A stretch of DNA of 49,736 nucleotides from positions 1 through 49,736 of the IMG/VR virus record IMGVR_UViG_3300030085_003375; one strand, 5' to 3'. The notes beneath the pieces were generated by a model that was given only the letters and a program-made list of their open reading frames with translations, did no database searches and had not been told where the DNA came from. A program made the position numbers and the translations under genes. The stretch comes from a virus. Positions 31,401-38,943 of the stretch are shown here, piece by piece; positions within the stretch are counted from its first letter, which is position 1; each line of letters begins with the position of its first letter.

Positions 31401-34400
31401 GTAAAGTTTGGTCTATCTTGTACTGTTGATGAATCTAATTCATATCCAGTCTTTAGAAGCTTTACACTAGACTGAATATCTTGTGGATCTTTATAACCAT
31501 AAGGACCATAAATTGGATTTCCATCATATGACCATCCAATAATTGGAGAATGTCCACCATCTAAAGATTCATAATTTTCTGCTAAATCTTGAGAATATCC
31601 AAAGACTCCGTAAATCAAAGAATTTTGCTTCTCATTTTTGTAGAGATTTGAAAATATCTTAGTGCTCTTTGATTTAGAATGCTCACCAAATCTTTGGGCA
31701 TCATTTACTGTGAGGTCTCTAACTCTAGTATCAAATTTAGCACCAAGTCCTCTATTCTTAATAAAAATACTAGTTGAATTTGCACTGTAACCAATACCAG
31801 AATTAATTACAATAACATCATCAAGTGATCCATTGACCATAACGGGTCTTAAAATTGCACCAGTTCCAGATACATCATCAATAGTTAATTCTGGTGTGGA
31901 ATTATAATTTGATCCTCCACTAAGAACTTGAACTTCAATAATTCTTCCATTATTAATAATTGGTGCAACTTGTGCCCTTTCACCAACTTCAATATTTACT
32001 AGAGGTTTCTTATGAAGGTTTAGATTTGTGGATCCATAACCAGTTCCATTTTCATAAAGATAAACATTGGTAATTTCTCCAGTTACTGTTGGAGTAAATG
32101 TAAATGAACCCGTAGTTCCTGCAAATGAAACATTTGCTTCTACTAAAATTGGTGGATATTGGAAAATATGATATCCACTACCAACATTGGTTAAATCAAC
32201 ATGCTTATTTCTTACTACATCAGTTGTTATTGTTCCACCAATTCCAACATTAACAAGTCTAAATTTATGAGAATCTAGTTTTTCAATAGAATATCTATTT
32301 TGTGTGTTCAATCCACCAACTACACTACCTGTGGTGGAATACTCTACGATTTCTCCAGTTTCAAAACCATGATTTTCGAAAGAAACTGTATTATACTCGG
32401 TTGATATTCCAGAAGATTTGACTCTTAACTTTCTGTAAGTATATCCAGAACCAGAATTTAAAACTTTAATCTCTCTGATATTATTTTTAGAAAGAGTTCT
32501 AAATTTGTGAATGCCACTAGCATTAGTTGCTGTAGAAAATCCAATCGTATTGATACCAGTATTACCATTGAGTGCATCAGATTCACTCGCAAATAACTTA
32601 ATTGTTTTAGGATTTACAACATTGACTACATATTCATCACCACTAACCAAAGTTCCTGTTGTAAAATTGTTTATATCATAAGCATTACCAATATTAATTG
32701 GATTATTTCCATTTTGATTGTAAATCAGATGTTGTCCATCAATAAGATTATGTGGTTCAATGAAAGTAATAGTTTCATCGACAATATCAACACCACCACC
32801 AAGACTTAATGGGCGACTATCAAATTTAAGTTCTCTAAATCTAGTACCAGTAACTGGTTGCAAATTACATCCAGAACCATTACCACCAGTTAAACTTACA
32901 GAAATAACTTCATCAACATCAAATTCTTGTGGGTCTACAACAACAGATTTTACAGTTCCAGATACTACTGGTTCTCCGTAAGCAGTAGTTCCTGCTCCTG
33001 CCGATATTTTGATAACTGGTGGATTAATTACATCATAATCTTTACCACCATTCAAAACAGTTAATTCTTCTAACGGACCATAGTAAATTCTATCTCTAGA
33101 ATTTGGACTAGAGATTTCTACACCATCAATAAGTAAACCAACATTTGAAACAGTTCTATCTACCCTTTCACCAGATGATAATGATTGTTTTAGAGGGAAT
33201 CTTCTAAGAATGTTATTTGAAGATAGATATCTATTTTCATGTCTCTTTAATGTGAATATATGTTCACCACCATCAGTATTTGGGGCAAATCTTACAAAAT
33301 CACTAGTAGATACTAAAGAATTTGATACATAAAGTTTAATTTCATTTGGATTTACCAACTCAACAAAATATGTTTCTCCAGAAACCAATCCAGAAAGTTG
33401 ATTAGTGGCGGTATATCTTACCTCATCACCATTGATAAATCTTACTGAACTTGGAAATTTGATTGTTGAGTATGTTTGATAAAAACTACTATATCCACCA
33501 AGATTGGAATCTTCACCATTAGGAATAATTGATTCTACAATTTCGTCTTTAATATCATATCCAGGTAAAGAATGTGATGCAACATAACCAAATTTTCCAG
33601 CACTATCAGTATATACATTCAATGCATTAGCAATATAGACATTATCACCAAGATTGATGATAACACCAGAACTAGTTGATTTAACTAAATTTCTTCTAAT
33701 ACTATAGTCAACATTTACTTGAGATACAAACTGACCTAAGTTTGTTAATACAATCTCTTTTAATTGAGAGTTAATATTATCAACAACAGCACCTGAGTGT
33801 ACTACTTTAGCACCAACAAGTATATCTACAGAATCTCCAACCTTCAACGAAGATTTATCAATATCAGAATATAATGTAAATGTTGAAGCCTGAATTGATT
33901 CAACATCATATCTTGAACTTGTATTATAAACCCAAGAATTAGCAAAAACTTGCTTATAAGTTTTATCACCTTCTGGATTTAAAATTGTCTCACCAATATT
34001 CTTTACATATATTTCTTCATCCTCTTCCATGAGGTTGATATCAGATATTGGATTGAATCCTGAAAGAACTCCTGTTATACGAAGATCAACTCTTTTCTCA
34101 ACATCACCATTTTCATATCCAAAAATAGATTCATTCTGTCTAATTCCTTCCCCCAAAGGAATAGATTCTACAATACCACTACAACCAAAGAATTGATTAA
34201 TACTTTTTGATGTATAGTTGATGGTATTGCCATTTGATATAACTGTACCCGTTTGCCCAAATCCAATAGTAGAGTCAACACTAATTACCGAAGCACCTGG
34301 AGAAACTTCTTCTAATACTCTAGAAAATCCAGGTACTTCAAAGGTGCCTTCTACCAAATCTCTATCATTATATCCAACAAAGATACCAAGCTTGTAGAAA

Positions 34401-35272
34401 GATTGATTATTCCTTGTAAAGATTTCTACATCAGAAACTGAAGCATTAGTATTCAAATCGTTGGATCTGAAAATTGTTTGTCCTTCCAGTTTAAAGGGAT
34501 CACCAGAAATACTTTCAGCAACAATTATTTCTCTTCTAATGTAATCGGCAGAAGAGGGTTTGATAAGTCTTGTCTCAAGATCAATGACCTCTGCCTGTAC
34601 GCCATACAGTACTTTAAATAAGATTCTTATCGATTCGGCAATACCTTTCGATTGATAAAAGTCTCTAGCACGCTTGATAAAATTACCAACGTCAAGATCA
34701 TCAACAAATTTTTGATCTTCTAACCCTGGAGTGAAGGTTTTCTTTAATTTTCTATAAAATTCTTGTAAAAATAGAGCACTTAAGTTCTGAATATCAGCGT
34801 TCTCATTGTGAGACTGTGCTTTAGTCTCTTCAAAAATGACACTTTGGCGATTTGTATTGCTAAAATATGCTCTAGTGGTGTCATCATATCCAGTAATACC
34901 ACTAAATCCACGAACACACCCTACAAAAGTAGTGTCTGTCTTTGATGTGTACGTAATGATTTCATCACCGATCTTCAAAAGACCATAATCATCAGGAAAT
35001 CCTTTAGTAGATGCTACAGTAATTGTAGTATCGGATGCACTAATATTCGCAGAGAGTGTTGTTTTACCGACAACAACTTCTGGAACAAGATTATCTACTT
35101 TTAAATAGTTACTTAAGTTATCAACAAGGTCAACATTACCTCCCTGATACTCTTGAGAGATATAATATTGTTTGAAAAAATCTACTGCCTTAGGGAAATC
35201 GGCAACTAAAAATTCGGGAAGTTGGCTCTCAATAATTTTATTGAGTTGCACTTTCTTCTCAAAATTGGACAT
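22490..35272 (-). CDS. Giant gp7-position baseplate protein (4,260 aa)
   Basis: A 12.8-kb gene between gp6 and gp8, where T4 encodes gp7 (1,032 aa). The N-terminal 250 residues (KVQLNKIIESQLPEFLVADF, SIRILFKVLYGVQAEVIDLE) are the conserved wedge part. Residues about 67-125 hold a DTTITVASTKGF...GDEIITYT module that recurs near 330-360. About residues 1,235-1,330 resemble a YHYH-type domain (GWSYDGNPIYGPYGY ... LDKHNGRFCKTPEFPNG). The rest is a long series of beta modules with GSGY/GTGY repeats and LETGDxVxYxT-like strands. The last 100 residues (NFAALQDYGRNGEAQLAP) look like a separate cap. It probably forms the wedge plus extended baseplate arms. Confidence 0.85.
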   Translation of the reverse strand: MSNFEKKVQLNKIIESQLPEFLVADFPKAVDFFKQYYISQEYQGGNVDLVDNLSNYLKVDNLVPEVVVGKTTLSANISASDTTITVASTKGFPDDYGLLKIGDEIITYTSKTDTTFVGCVRGFSGITGYDDTTRAYFSNTNRQSVIFEETKAQSHNENADIQNLSALFLQEFYRKLKKTFTPGLEDQKFVDDLDVGNFIKRARDFYQSKGIAESIRILFKVLYGVQAEVIDLETRLIKPSSADYIRREIIVAESISGDPFKLEGQTIFRSNDLNTNASVSDVEIFTRNNQSFYKLGIFVGYNDRDLVEGTFEVPGFSRVLEEVSPGASVISVDSTIGFGQTGTVISNGNTINYTSKSINQFFGCSGIVESIPLGEGIRQNESIFGYENGDVEKRVDLRITGVLSGFNPISDINLMEEDEEIYVKNIGETILNPEGDKTYKQVFANSWVYNTSSRYDVESIQASTFTLYSDIDKSSLKVGDSVDILVGAKVVHSGAVVDNINSQLKEIVLTNLGQFVSQVNVDYSIRRNLVKSTSSGVIINLGDNVYIANALNVYTDSAGKFGYVASHSLPGYDIKDEIVESIIPNGEDSNLGGYSSFYQTYSTIKFPSSVRFINGDEVRYTATNQLSGLVSGETYFVELVNPNEIKLYVSNSLVSTSDFVRFAPNTDGGEHIFTLKRHENRYLSSNNILRRFPLKQSLSSGERVDRTVSNVGLLIDGVEISSPNSRDRIYYGPLEELTVLNGGKDYDVINPPVIKISAGAGTTAYGEPVVSGTVKSVVVDPQEFDVDEVISVSLTGGNGSGCNLQPVTGTRFRELKFDSRPLSLGGGVDIVDETITFIEPHNLIDGQHLIYNQNGNNPINIGNAYDINNFTTGTLVSGDEYVVNVVNPKTIKLFASESDALNGNTGINTIGFSTATNASGIHKFRTLSKNNIREIKVLNSGSGYTYRKLRVKSSGISTEYNTVSFENHGFETGEIVEYSTTGSVVGGLNTQNRYSIEKLDSHKFRLVNVGIGGTITTDVVRNKHVDLTNVGSGYHIFQYPPILVEANVSFAGTTGSFTFTPTVTGEITNVYLYENGTGYGSTNLNLHKKPLVNIEVGERAQVAPIINNGRIIEVQVLSGGSNYNSTPELTIDDVSGTGAILRPVMVNGSLDDVIVINSGIGYSANSTSIFIKNRGLGAKFDTRVRDLTVNDAQRFGEHSKSKSTKIFSNLYKNEKQNSLIYGVFGYSQDLAENYESLDGGHSPIIGWSYDGNPIYGPYGYKDPQDIQSSVKLLKTGYELDSSTVQDRPNFTVGFFNDDYRYADNGDLDKHNGRFCKTPEFPNGVYAYFAGVTTSLTSPKFEPSYPYFVGDTFKNQLVDGNSTLDHTFDFNNSDLSRNTFPYNANKSKADYDFINEGYEQYDQLSVIDSVTQGVVDSVKVIEGGSGYKIGDRVNFDQEGTNGTGLRAEVSEIVGAAITALDTTLQSYQNSVFVWDREGQISAYYREGFDVLNNDTVLVSGTSTSITSLSGSVKVGFNTETVSLGATMSAYTSTPGGKYEDIIIGNKLNTVSIGNSIKIISSLGTENVTVLNDFGNGVLRVKRHNSAGFAHTFGSKLQLAEDRLTLPIKTKKFTSSRDDLVYFNTKDSVGVGTTAGGAVEKSFYVGIVSETVSIPTRQIYLPNHPFKTGDKLIFTKSSQPGVDSLIVGNDNTNTNTFFIPDQFTRTSDVYVINKGRNYIGLTTQVGLTTAGDGLFFYSDGTDDAEYLLKTDKEQVTGTVSKITTLVSCGATHGLENGDSIKLKVVPNTTVGLGNSEISLEFNETEKKILVNPTGITSSSIDTSTNTITISNHGYETGDKVYYESDESASGLSVGSYYVIRVTSDDFKLAETLYNSNSETQTEVNIVGTGDTNHRFSLINPKIDVVKNSDLKFNLNDTSLYGYNLRIYREKEFINEYNSSNDSRDFNVVGVGTVGLGTVGNASLTINYSDNIPTKLFYTLEKSGYISTADKDVISYSEINYVDSKYNGTYEVFGVGTTTFNISPSALPTVLNYKDTDCDTLEYTTTSANTLNGGIGKVNIISEGFNFERLPKFKDVTSVDGENANIAVDSSSIGRIKKLRFRNFGYDYPSDKTLRPEAIVPPIVSVDNLDTIQENVIEFGGAKYLTDPNLILWNDTSNKVVDTTSLIAKAPNGAISEVVQIAPLFGLESEPHRIVAINNSNGVGIGSMITGSSGIATCTLTTPILGFTSPPFEAGDDVFVEGIQMETSGTGYNSEDYGYKFFKVLSYNNTSPATLTFELVGDGGIGLSTNPGIAKTYQDGYATIINSKDYPVINVIQQRSKFSINEQLFVDTGTGFFETDLSVSLVRDDYIKIKGDYDLIKGSKIKGIVSGTIADVTEVERQKANFNIDYSSKVDIGWRNDIGKISEDYQVTSDNDYYQNLSYSVKSPISWDQFSTPVNSVVHPAGLKNFADVGITSSADLSVGLGGTTTSIVVLDVVSERRVDTINNFDNAIDESPRQSGIGSFLESNTLQIQNRKLTDFTECKTNRVLIHDDISNQFSSKGFQDIFTEIEEIDFIDNHVRYLIQIIDVDTSDIQVSELVVQSTALNIFLFEKYSTYSNRKLGSFRAEISDTGRKVLFFDPIDPYNTDHDIKVLKKTYLYQALQPNVTGIGTEEIGSVDLTSSFISIGDTLGTPTTKTIAQFNINDFNGAFANIEIIDRFNANVNYIEATVGFDGNDTYVNEYYFDTTNLSYSAVQTGIVSAVYDSNVGIVSLTAYNSGESLSPYDVRSNVVGFGTTTSGIGTYRFLLSGQPDGTERSARLESTVGFGSTAVRLGTFDITNISASSSIVRVSAGETSAIHQVTIMSNEQEMETHVTPGPFAPVNNTSGLGTFGGEINGNDFYLNFYPDAGYDVEAQAFNEVLYRESDFDNQPGPLSYGPSNQLVFLSAFDGLNGLRANRVNFDLKYQGHPIYSKAFNPSDTTKINYETGVFTYPNHFFNTGEELVYKPTSTFEGIGQTAMGIGTTENYAGIVTDKLPDKVYPIAITPDSFQLATKREYALAGIFVTFTDPGLGNAHKLDFTKKLTKTVIALDGIVQQPITFTPINHQLLHNNGGINVGIATFNLSGISSIQPRDILKIDDEYMKVVEVGLSTNANGQILGPINGIIASGAAATHPTVSVVRGVAGTASTSHTDGSNVQIFRGSINIVDNQVYFIDPPKGNTRARRNESNLPYVKAEYSGRTFLRSDYDTNMLFDDISDSFTGIAKTYTTTIEGINTTGVQPGNGILFINGVFQTPTTENNAGNNYLFENDTTAGISSVVFTGITSINGSSIQSEFDINQNQIPRGGLVVSVGSTPGLGYAPLVGAKVKAEIGAGKSISGIVGINTWTNPVSITTASYNKNSGILEIETSDSHNLRTGDSVKLVGLHFTCTPAYSGITTTIFPDHDRSLDIYDIVSATKLNVLVGTSTITHHYNTGGEIYRHYSLNIGSGYRGPVSIAVTDIAYEHRFERSVTNGVTANTGAQFTPSRAKYTSHTGDLQLTMEDHGLTTSNTITIADDSLIFRCSDDDFFTEQPYPRSTDPASGQNLTITSYTDNTITVNVGPGGGAGTGAQISATVGAGGTLAFQIVDGGSGYVNPSIEIPEPIYENMPVVGVSRLGVGATTETGKNLLLNLTVGAGGTSVGIGSTLFSVDSFKIVRNGYGFQVGDIVKVAGLVTAKDYTSPIEDFQIEITQVFNDFFSAWSFGEMDYIDNVKGYQDGTRKRFPLFYNGELLSFELDPNSALSSAIDLDAVLVIFINGVLQKPGYAYNFTGGTSFIFTEPPKVHDKVDIFFYVGQQGVDVSIVTVTETLKVGDDLFVKKHPEFQETVDQLLQRPIAEISGSDIVETPIYTGPGIDQDIFRPFDWTKQKQDKYVKGDIIYKTRSSIEPKVFPTAKIIGDVNADSTQIFVDNAQFFDYDEIIYDLNVNTFDFDAFMIPHQEPIAAEFTATVNNSGSISAINISNPGFGYTTSTIDVKFAAPKIVGVGIGTTASATATVGAGGVITSVTLTNPGLGYTSTNVPNVISEVPNPNYEIITDVLNVQGFSGIITGISPTTGSGGQSAIKFNFAALQDYGRNGEAQLAPDALDLVAGYPVMIFNTSVGDGVISVNDTDAAVVGIGTTFLDNIYIVDSITSLAANGEIICNVHSGSNLTGITSTGNFDEYNAGLTTSLGTISWGRIYNFDERTSPISIGVTGLTVDSGLSTFPTIQRRGDFGEGKTGAVRSRKPLADPDIIVDNILPFYP

Positions 35273-35275
35273 ATC

Positions 35276-37252
35276 TTATTTCCTCGGTAATGCTCCGTTT
35301 GAATAACTTGAAGTATAGTAATCTCTTGTAAATGAGACTCCAGAAATATCTTCACCAGATGAGATAACATCTTTAACCATATTTATTCCACTATTTGGAA
35401 TGTCAAATGACAGATATAAGTCTTTAAGACCAACAACATCATTTGATTCTGGGAATGCCTGTATTTCAATAATATCGTTTGGTCTGGATGTTTCAGTTAT
35501 ATTCACAGTATTAAGGATGATTTCTCCTTTTTTATAATCTACTGTTCCTGCCTCTTTTGCAACAACAACCCTATTACCATCAGAATCAAGCTTAACTATA
35601 GAAAGAATACCTGTCTCAATATCAAGTGTCTGTGGTCTATCAAGGAACACTTGAGTTGCTTGATCAGCACTATCTGTTCTATCAATTTCAGTACCAATAA
35701 CAGGAGCATCTGTAAGGTATACGACCGAAGATTCTCCAGCAATCTTAAATCCTGTAGACTTGATATTGAGTCCATTTGGATTTACATGGAACCTATTACC
35801 AAAACATAACTCATATTGTGCGAATTGGTTCTTAAGAACCTTCATATCTCTTCTAATTCTTACTTTTGTAATGTTAGAAGTAATAGAATCTTCAACTCTA
35901 TCAATTAATTGTAAGACTTTACTATACTTAAATCGACCACCAAAACGATTCATATCAACATCTTTAGAATACCTGGTTAGGGCATCTACAACATTTGTTC
36001 TAAGACCGTCTACATTAGAAACTTTTGAGGTATCATAGTAAATTGTAGAGTCAATCTCAACATAAAGAATTTTCAAATCAATAATGCTTTGATTGATTCC
36101 TGCAATTGAATATTGTTTTAACTTATTCAATATATTCTGTTTATCAAAATCTGAAACATATGTTCCATTCTTAGGTTTGATACTAATTTGTACCGTTCCA
36201 AATTTTGGTGGGGACAATTCTTCACCACCAACAACAGCAACCGATTCTGTGCTTGGATAAATCGATTGAATAATTGCTTCGTAGTCTCTAGCAGTAACCG
36301 CTCTGTATTGCGCTGAATACATTCTAGGAGCGTAGTACTTAATAGACGATATATTCTCTATTTCTCCACCATTAATCGCCTTCTGGACGGTTGTAATGGG
36401 CACTGAGGCACTAGGAATAAGTCTGATTCCACCATCATCTACAAAATTACCTTGGAAATCAAATAATGATGGTCCATTACCTGCTTCACCATCAGTTACA
36501 ATATACCGAACAGTTACAACAGCATTATTTTCTAACTTTTTACCAAAATATCCATCACCAAACAAGAGTTCATACTTCTCTTCTTGTACTTCTTGGATTA
36601 AGAAGATTTCAGATCCCTTATTAATGTTTAAAATGTTATCAACGACGTGATATTCTCGACCCAAACCAGTATCATTGATACCTTTTACATATACTCTGAT
36701 AGTTGAAGTATCAATATTTGGATTATCAAGAATAAAACGCTGATCTTGTACAGTATTAACTAAAAATTGTGTTGTAAGGAACGACCCTTGAAAGATTTCA
36801 ATTGGTTTTTCAGTCGTTCCAAACTGTGCTACACCATCTACTACTGATGCACTAATATTTTCTGGTACTGAAAAACGATATGATGTGTTATCTACTGCAC
36901 CAATACACACCAAACCCGCCTCAAGACTGATGAATTGACCACTTGTGGTGGTTGGTACCGAAAAAGTAACGTTTGCCCTTGCTGCCGTTTTAGAACGTGG
37001 TACATAACCAATGTTTCTTGCTAATGAAACCACATTTTCACGTACTGTAGCACCATCCAGGAAGGATTCATTGACTACAAGGTTTGCATTAAATGCATTA
37101 ATGTAGGTATTATAAGCAAGAGTGTCGATTAAGACAGAAAAATTAGATCCCTCAAAGTCAAAATCCGTGAAATTTGAGTTAGCACGGAGATAATCTTTGA
37201 TTTGGACCTTAATTTGATCAAAATCTAAGTTAGTAAATTGAGTAAAAGGCAT
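35276..37252 (-). CDS. 6: Baseplate wedge protein gp6
   Basis: 658 aa, almost identical in length to T4 gp6 (660 aa). Baseplate_J-type protein forming the inner wedge ring. The N-terminus MPFTQFTNLDFDQIKVQIKD is followed by LRANSNFTDFDFEGSNFSVL and IDTLAYNTYINAFNANLVVN, all typical of the family. The central part has the conserved APRMYSAQYRAVTARDYEAI motif (residues about 310-330). It lies 3 bp after gp25 and 3 bp before the gp7-position gene, the normal T4-like order. Confidence 0.95.
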   Translation of the reverse strand: MPFTQFTNLDFDQIKVQIKDYLRANSNFTDFDFEGSNFSVLIDTLAYNTYINAFNANLVVNESFLDGATVRENVVSLARNIGYVPRSKTAARANVTFSVPTTTSGQFISLEAGLVCIGAVDNTSYRFSVPENISASVVDGVAQFGTTEKPIEIFQGSFLTTQFLVNTVQDQRFILDNPNIDTSTIRVYVKGINDTGLGREYHVVDNILNINKGSEIFLIQEVQEEKYELLFGDGYFGKKLENNAVVTVRYIVTDGEAGNGPSLFDFQGNFVDDGGIRLIPSASVPITTVQKAINGGEIENISSIKYYAPRMYSAQYRAVTARDYEAIIQSIYPSTESVAVVGGEELSPPKFGTVQISIKPKNGTYVSDFDKQNILNKLKQYSIAGINQSIIDLKILYVEIDSTIYYDTSKVSNVDGLRTNVVDALTRYSKDVDMNRFGGRFKYSKVLQLIDRVEDSITSNITKVRIRRDMKVLKNQFAQYELCFGNRFHVNPNGLNIKSTGFKIAGESSVVYLTDAPVIGTEIDRTDSADQATQVFLDRPQTLDIETGILSIVKLDSDGNRVVVAKEAGTVDYKKGEIILNTVNITETSRPNDIIEIQAFPESNDVVGLKDLYLSFDIPNSGINMVKDVISSGEDISGVSFTRDYYTSSYSNGALPRK

Positions 37253-37255
37253 TTT

Positions 37256-37657
37256 TTATCGCGTTGTCTCCAAAATAAAGGAGAAGGCTTGAGGTGGAAA
37301 ATCTGAACCAACGATATCAAAGAAAACTTTTACATCAAAACTATTATTATCAGGTTGAGGATCAACTTGAACCTTTAAATTTTCAATTCGATCCTCATAA
37401 AATTCAACTGTATTCTTAATTTGGTCTTGAATTACGGTAGCAGTACCATAATCAATGAATTCAAAGAGGGAACCACGAATATCAGTGCCTAATGTAGAGT
37501 TAAAGAATCGTTCAGTTGGTATTGTTTCAACTAAATTACGTACAGATCGAACGATTGCACGTTGATTAATTAAAACAGGAAGGTCCTTCGTCACAGGATG
37601 TGGATCGAAGGCAAAACTAATATCTTTAAATGCTCTAGAAACCCTCTGAGAAGACAT
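37256..37657 (-). CDS. 25: Baseplate wedge protein gp25
   Basis: 133 aa, compared with 132 in T4. Small wedge protein with a lysozyme-like fold family name (gpW/gp25) that helps start sheath polymerisation from the baseplate. Recognisable motifs are RAFKDISFAFDPHPVTKDLP and INQRAIVRSVRNLVETIPTE, with the expected EIL/E-type core RFFNSTLGTDIRGSLFE. A perfect late promoter octamer at 37682-37689 lies 25 bp upstream, so gp25 heads the unit 25-6-giant protein. Confidence 0.96.
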   Translation of the reverse strand: MSSQRVSRAFKDISFAFDPHPVTKDLPVLINQRAIVRSVRNLVETIPTERFFNSTLGTDIRGSLFEFIDYGTATVIQDQIKNTVEFYEDRIENLKVQVDPQPDNNSFDVKVFFDIVGSDFPPQAFSFILETTR

Positions 37658-37681
37658 CGTGTGGGTAGATTTTTATGAAAT

Positions 37682-37689
37682 TATTTATA
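37682..37689 (-). promoter_or_regulatory. Late promoter octamer TATAAATA
   Basis: Perfect match, 25 bp upstream of gp25 and 4 bp after the stop of the 52-aa gene. Confidence 0.8.
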
Positions 37690-37692
37690 CCC

Positions 37693-37851
37693 TCATTCCT
37701 GATTTTGTTCTTCATTTTGTTCTTCTTCCGTCAATTCTTCGGGATCATCATTTGTTTTATGAGGCATTGACCAATAATCAGTAATTAAACTTCTAGTACC
37801 ATATGTTTGGAACATATAGTCTTTGTCTCTATCGACAGGTGAATTGCCCAT
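37693..37851 (-). CDS. Small acidic protein upstream of gp25 (52 aa)
   Basis: A 52-codon frame starting MGNSPVDRDKDYMFQTYGTR, with a well-placed AGGAG seven bases before the ATG. The C-terminal half is strongly acidic (PEELTEEEQNEEQNQE). I do not recognise a function. It sits between the 226-aa gene and the gp25 late promoter, in the same direction, and the reading frame plus the strong ribosome-binding site support it as a real gene. Confidence 0.65.
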   Translation of the reverse strand: MGNSPVDRDKDYMFQTYGTRSLITDYWSMPHKTNDDPEELTEEEQNEEQNQE

Positions 37852-37892
37852 TGTGCTCCTGATTGTGTGAATCAGAACTTTTATAGGGGTTT

Positions 37893-38573
37893 CTATCCCT
37901 CATCGGTATTTATTTTCTCCTCCTCTTCCCGTTCTTTCGCAGTCTTCCAATGGTATTCATCTTCACGACCCATACCAAGGCGTTCAAATCCATTTTCAAC
38001 AGAATAATATTGAGTTGATACCTTAAAATCTGGCGTTTTAGGATCAACAGGAGTCAAACTATTATCAAAGATACGTAAACGGTTATTAGGATAGAGAGCG
38101 TACTGTCCATTCTCCAGTTCAATTAAGTTATGAGACTTATGTTCTGCTGGATTTTCACTGGTTGCCCAATCAACATAATCTGGATCGTGATGATAATTAT
38201 CGATTGTACAAACGTAAGTACCTTTTTGCATACCGTGGTCTCTAGTATAGCATTCAAAATCCATTGAGCCAATGAATTTTTTATCAACTGATACAACACC
38301 ATAGTCCATACAATTCCAGAATTGTAAGTTAGGTAAGTTCATATCAGGTGTTGGTGTTTCTGGGTCTGATACAAAAGCACTAATCGGCAATTTATCATAC
38401 ATTGCCGCATATTCTGGTAAGTAGGTTTCAAAATAAAAAGCGCGTCCAGGTATGGATTTAACCGATACCCAAACGCCCTTTACAAATTCACCATGACCAA
38501 ATTGATGATCAGTCAAATATTCTTTACGAACCCATACTTCCATTGAAGGAAGGTTAGCAATCAAACAAGCCAT
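37893..38573 (-). CDS. Conserved hypothetical phage protein (226 aa)
   Basis: 226 aa, starting MACLIANLPSMEVWVRKEYL. It contains an aromatic, charged core (GHGEFVKGVWVSVKSIPGRA, then FYFETYLPEYAAMYDKLPIS; later NLPNLQFWNCMDYGVVSVDK). The C-terminus is a charged tail (EDEYHWKTAKEREEEEKIN). It resembles a protein that I associate with T4-like cyanophages, encoded near gp25. There is no signal peptide, membrane segment or catalytic motif that I can name. The gene precedes the late block and could belong to it or to the small-gene group beside it. Confidence 0.75.
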   Translation of the reverse strand: MACLIANLPSMEVWVRKEYLTDHQFGHGEFVKGVWVSVKSIPGRAFYFETYLPEYAAMYDKLPISAFVSDPETPTPDMNLPNLQFWNCMDYGVVSVDKKFIGSMDFECYTRDHGMQKGTYVCTIDNYHHDPDYVDWATSENPAEHKSHNLIELENGQYALYPNNRLRIFDNSLTPVDPKTPDFKVSTQYYSVENGFERLGMGREDEYHWKTAKEREEEEKINTDEG

Positions 38574-38622
38574 ACATTTGTTTACATTCTAACCTTATGT
38601 ATCAATCATCGGCACCCGGTAT

Positions 38623-38769
38623 TCACCGCCCTTGACCACGATAACGCTTCTTAGCACTATTGCGAGAAGAAGCGGCATACTTCGTGTTTTTTCCGGACCC
38701 TTGACGAGTCTTCTTGGGATTAGACTCAATAAAAGTTCCACCATTCAAACCAATCTTAGAACGCGCCAT
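38623..38769 (-). CDS. Very basic 48-aa protein
   Basis: A 48-codon frame: MARSKIGLNGGTFIESNPKK followed by TRQGSGKNTKYAASSRNSAK and KRYRGQGR. It has no acidic residue except one Glu and about 13 Lys/Arg, so nucleic-acid binding is likely but not shown. It begins 6 bp after the 55-aa gene stop and looks like a member of a short cyanophage family. It is too short for automatic calling at common cut-offs. Confidence 0.7.
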   Translation of the reverse strand: MARSKIGLNGGTFIESNPKKTRQGSGKNTKYAASSRNSAKKRYRGQGR

Positions 38770-38775
38770 AATAAC

Positions 38776-38943
38776 TTAGTCTTCCTTAGTAATAGTTGTA
38801 ATTAATTCCGATGGATTCGGAGACCCAGAAGAGTAAAAATCCTCCGCTAGGTCTGCTAGTTTATCAAAGTATTCCTCTTGGGTCAAGCCCTCAAAAAGTA
38901 CTTGACCATTATGAGAAATTGTATAGAGTTCCCGCGCACTCAT
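38776..38943 (-). CDS. Small conserved protein coupled to the glycosyltransferase (55 aa)
   Basis: 55 codons starting MSARELYTISHNGQVLFEGL, followed by TQEEYFDKLADLAEDFYSSG, with an acidic helical middle. Its ATG overlaps the TGA of the 251-aa gene (TGATG), implying translational coupling. Function unknown. The pattern of a short beta hairpin (YTISHNGQVLFEGL) plus an acidic helix is seen in several small cyanophage proteins. Confidence 0.72.
   Translation of the reverse strand: MSARELYTISHNGQVLFEGLTQEEYFDKLADLAEDFYSSGSPNPSELITTITKED

Noticed and set aside
37907-37914. AATAAATA octamer near the end of the 226-aa gene
   Set aside because: It is inside the coding sequence, has a weak match and is at an unsuitable distance from the 52-aa gene start, so it is probably chance.
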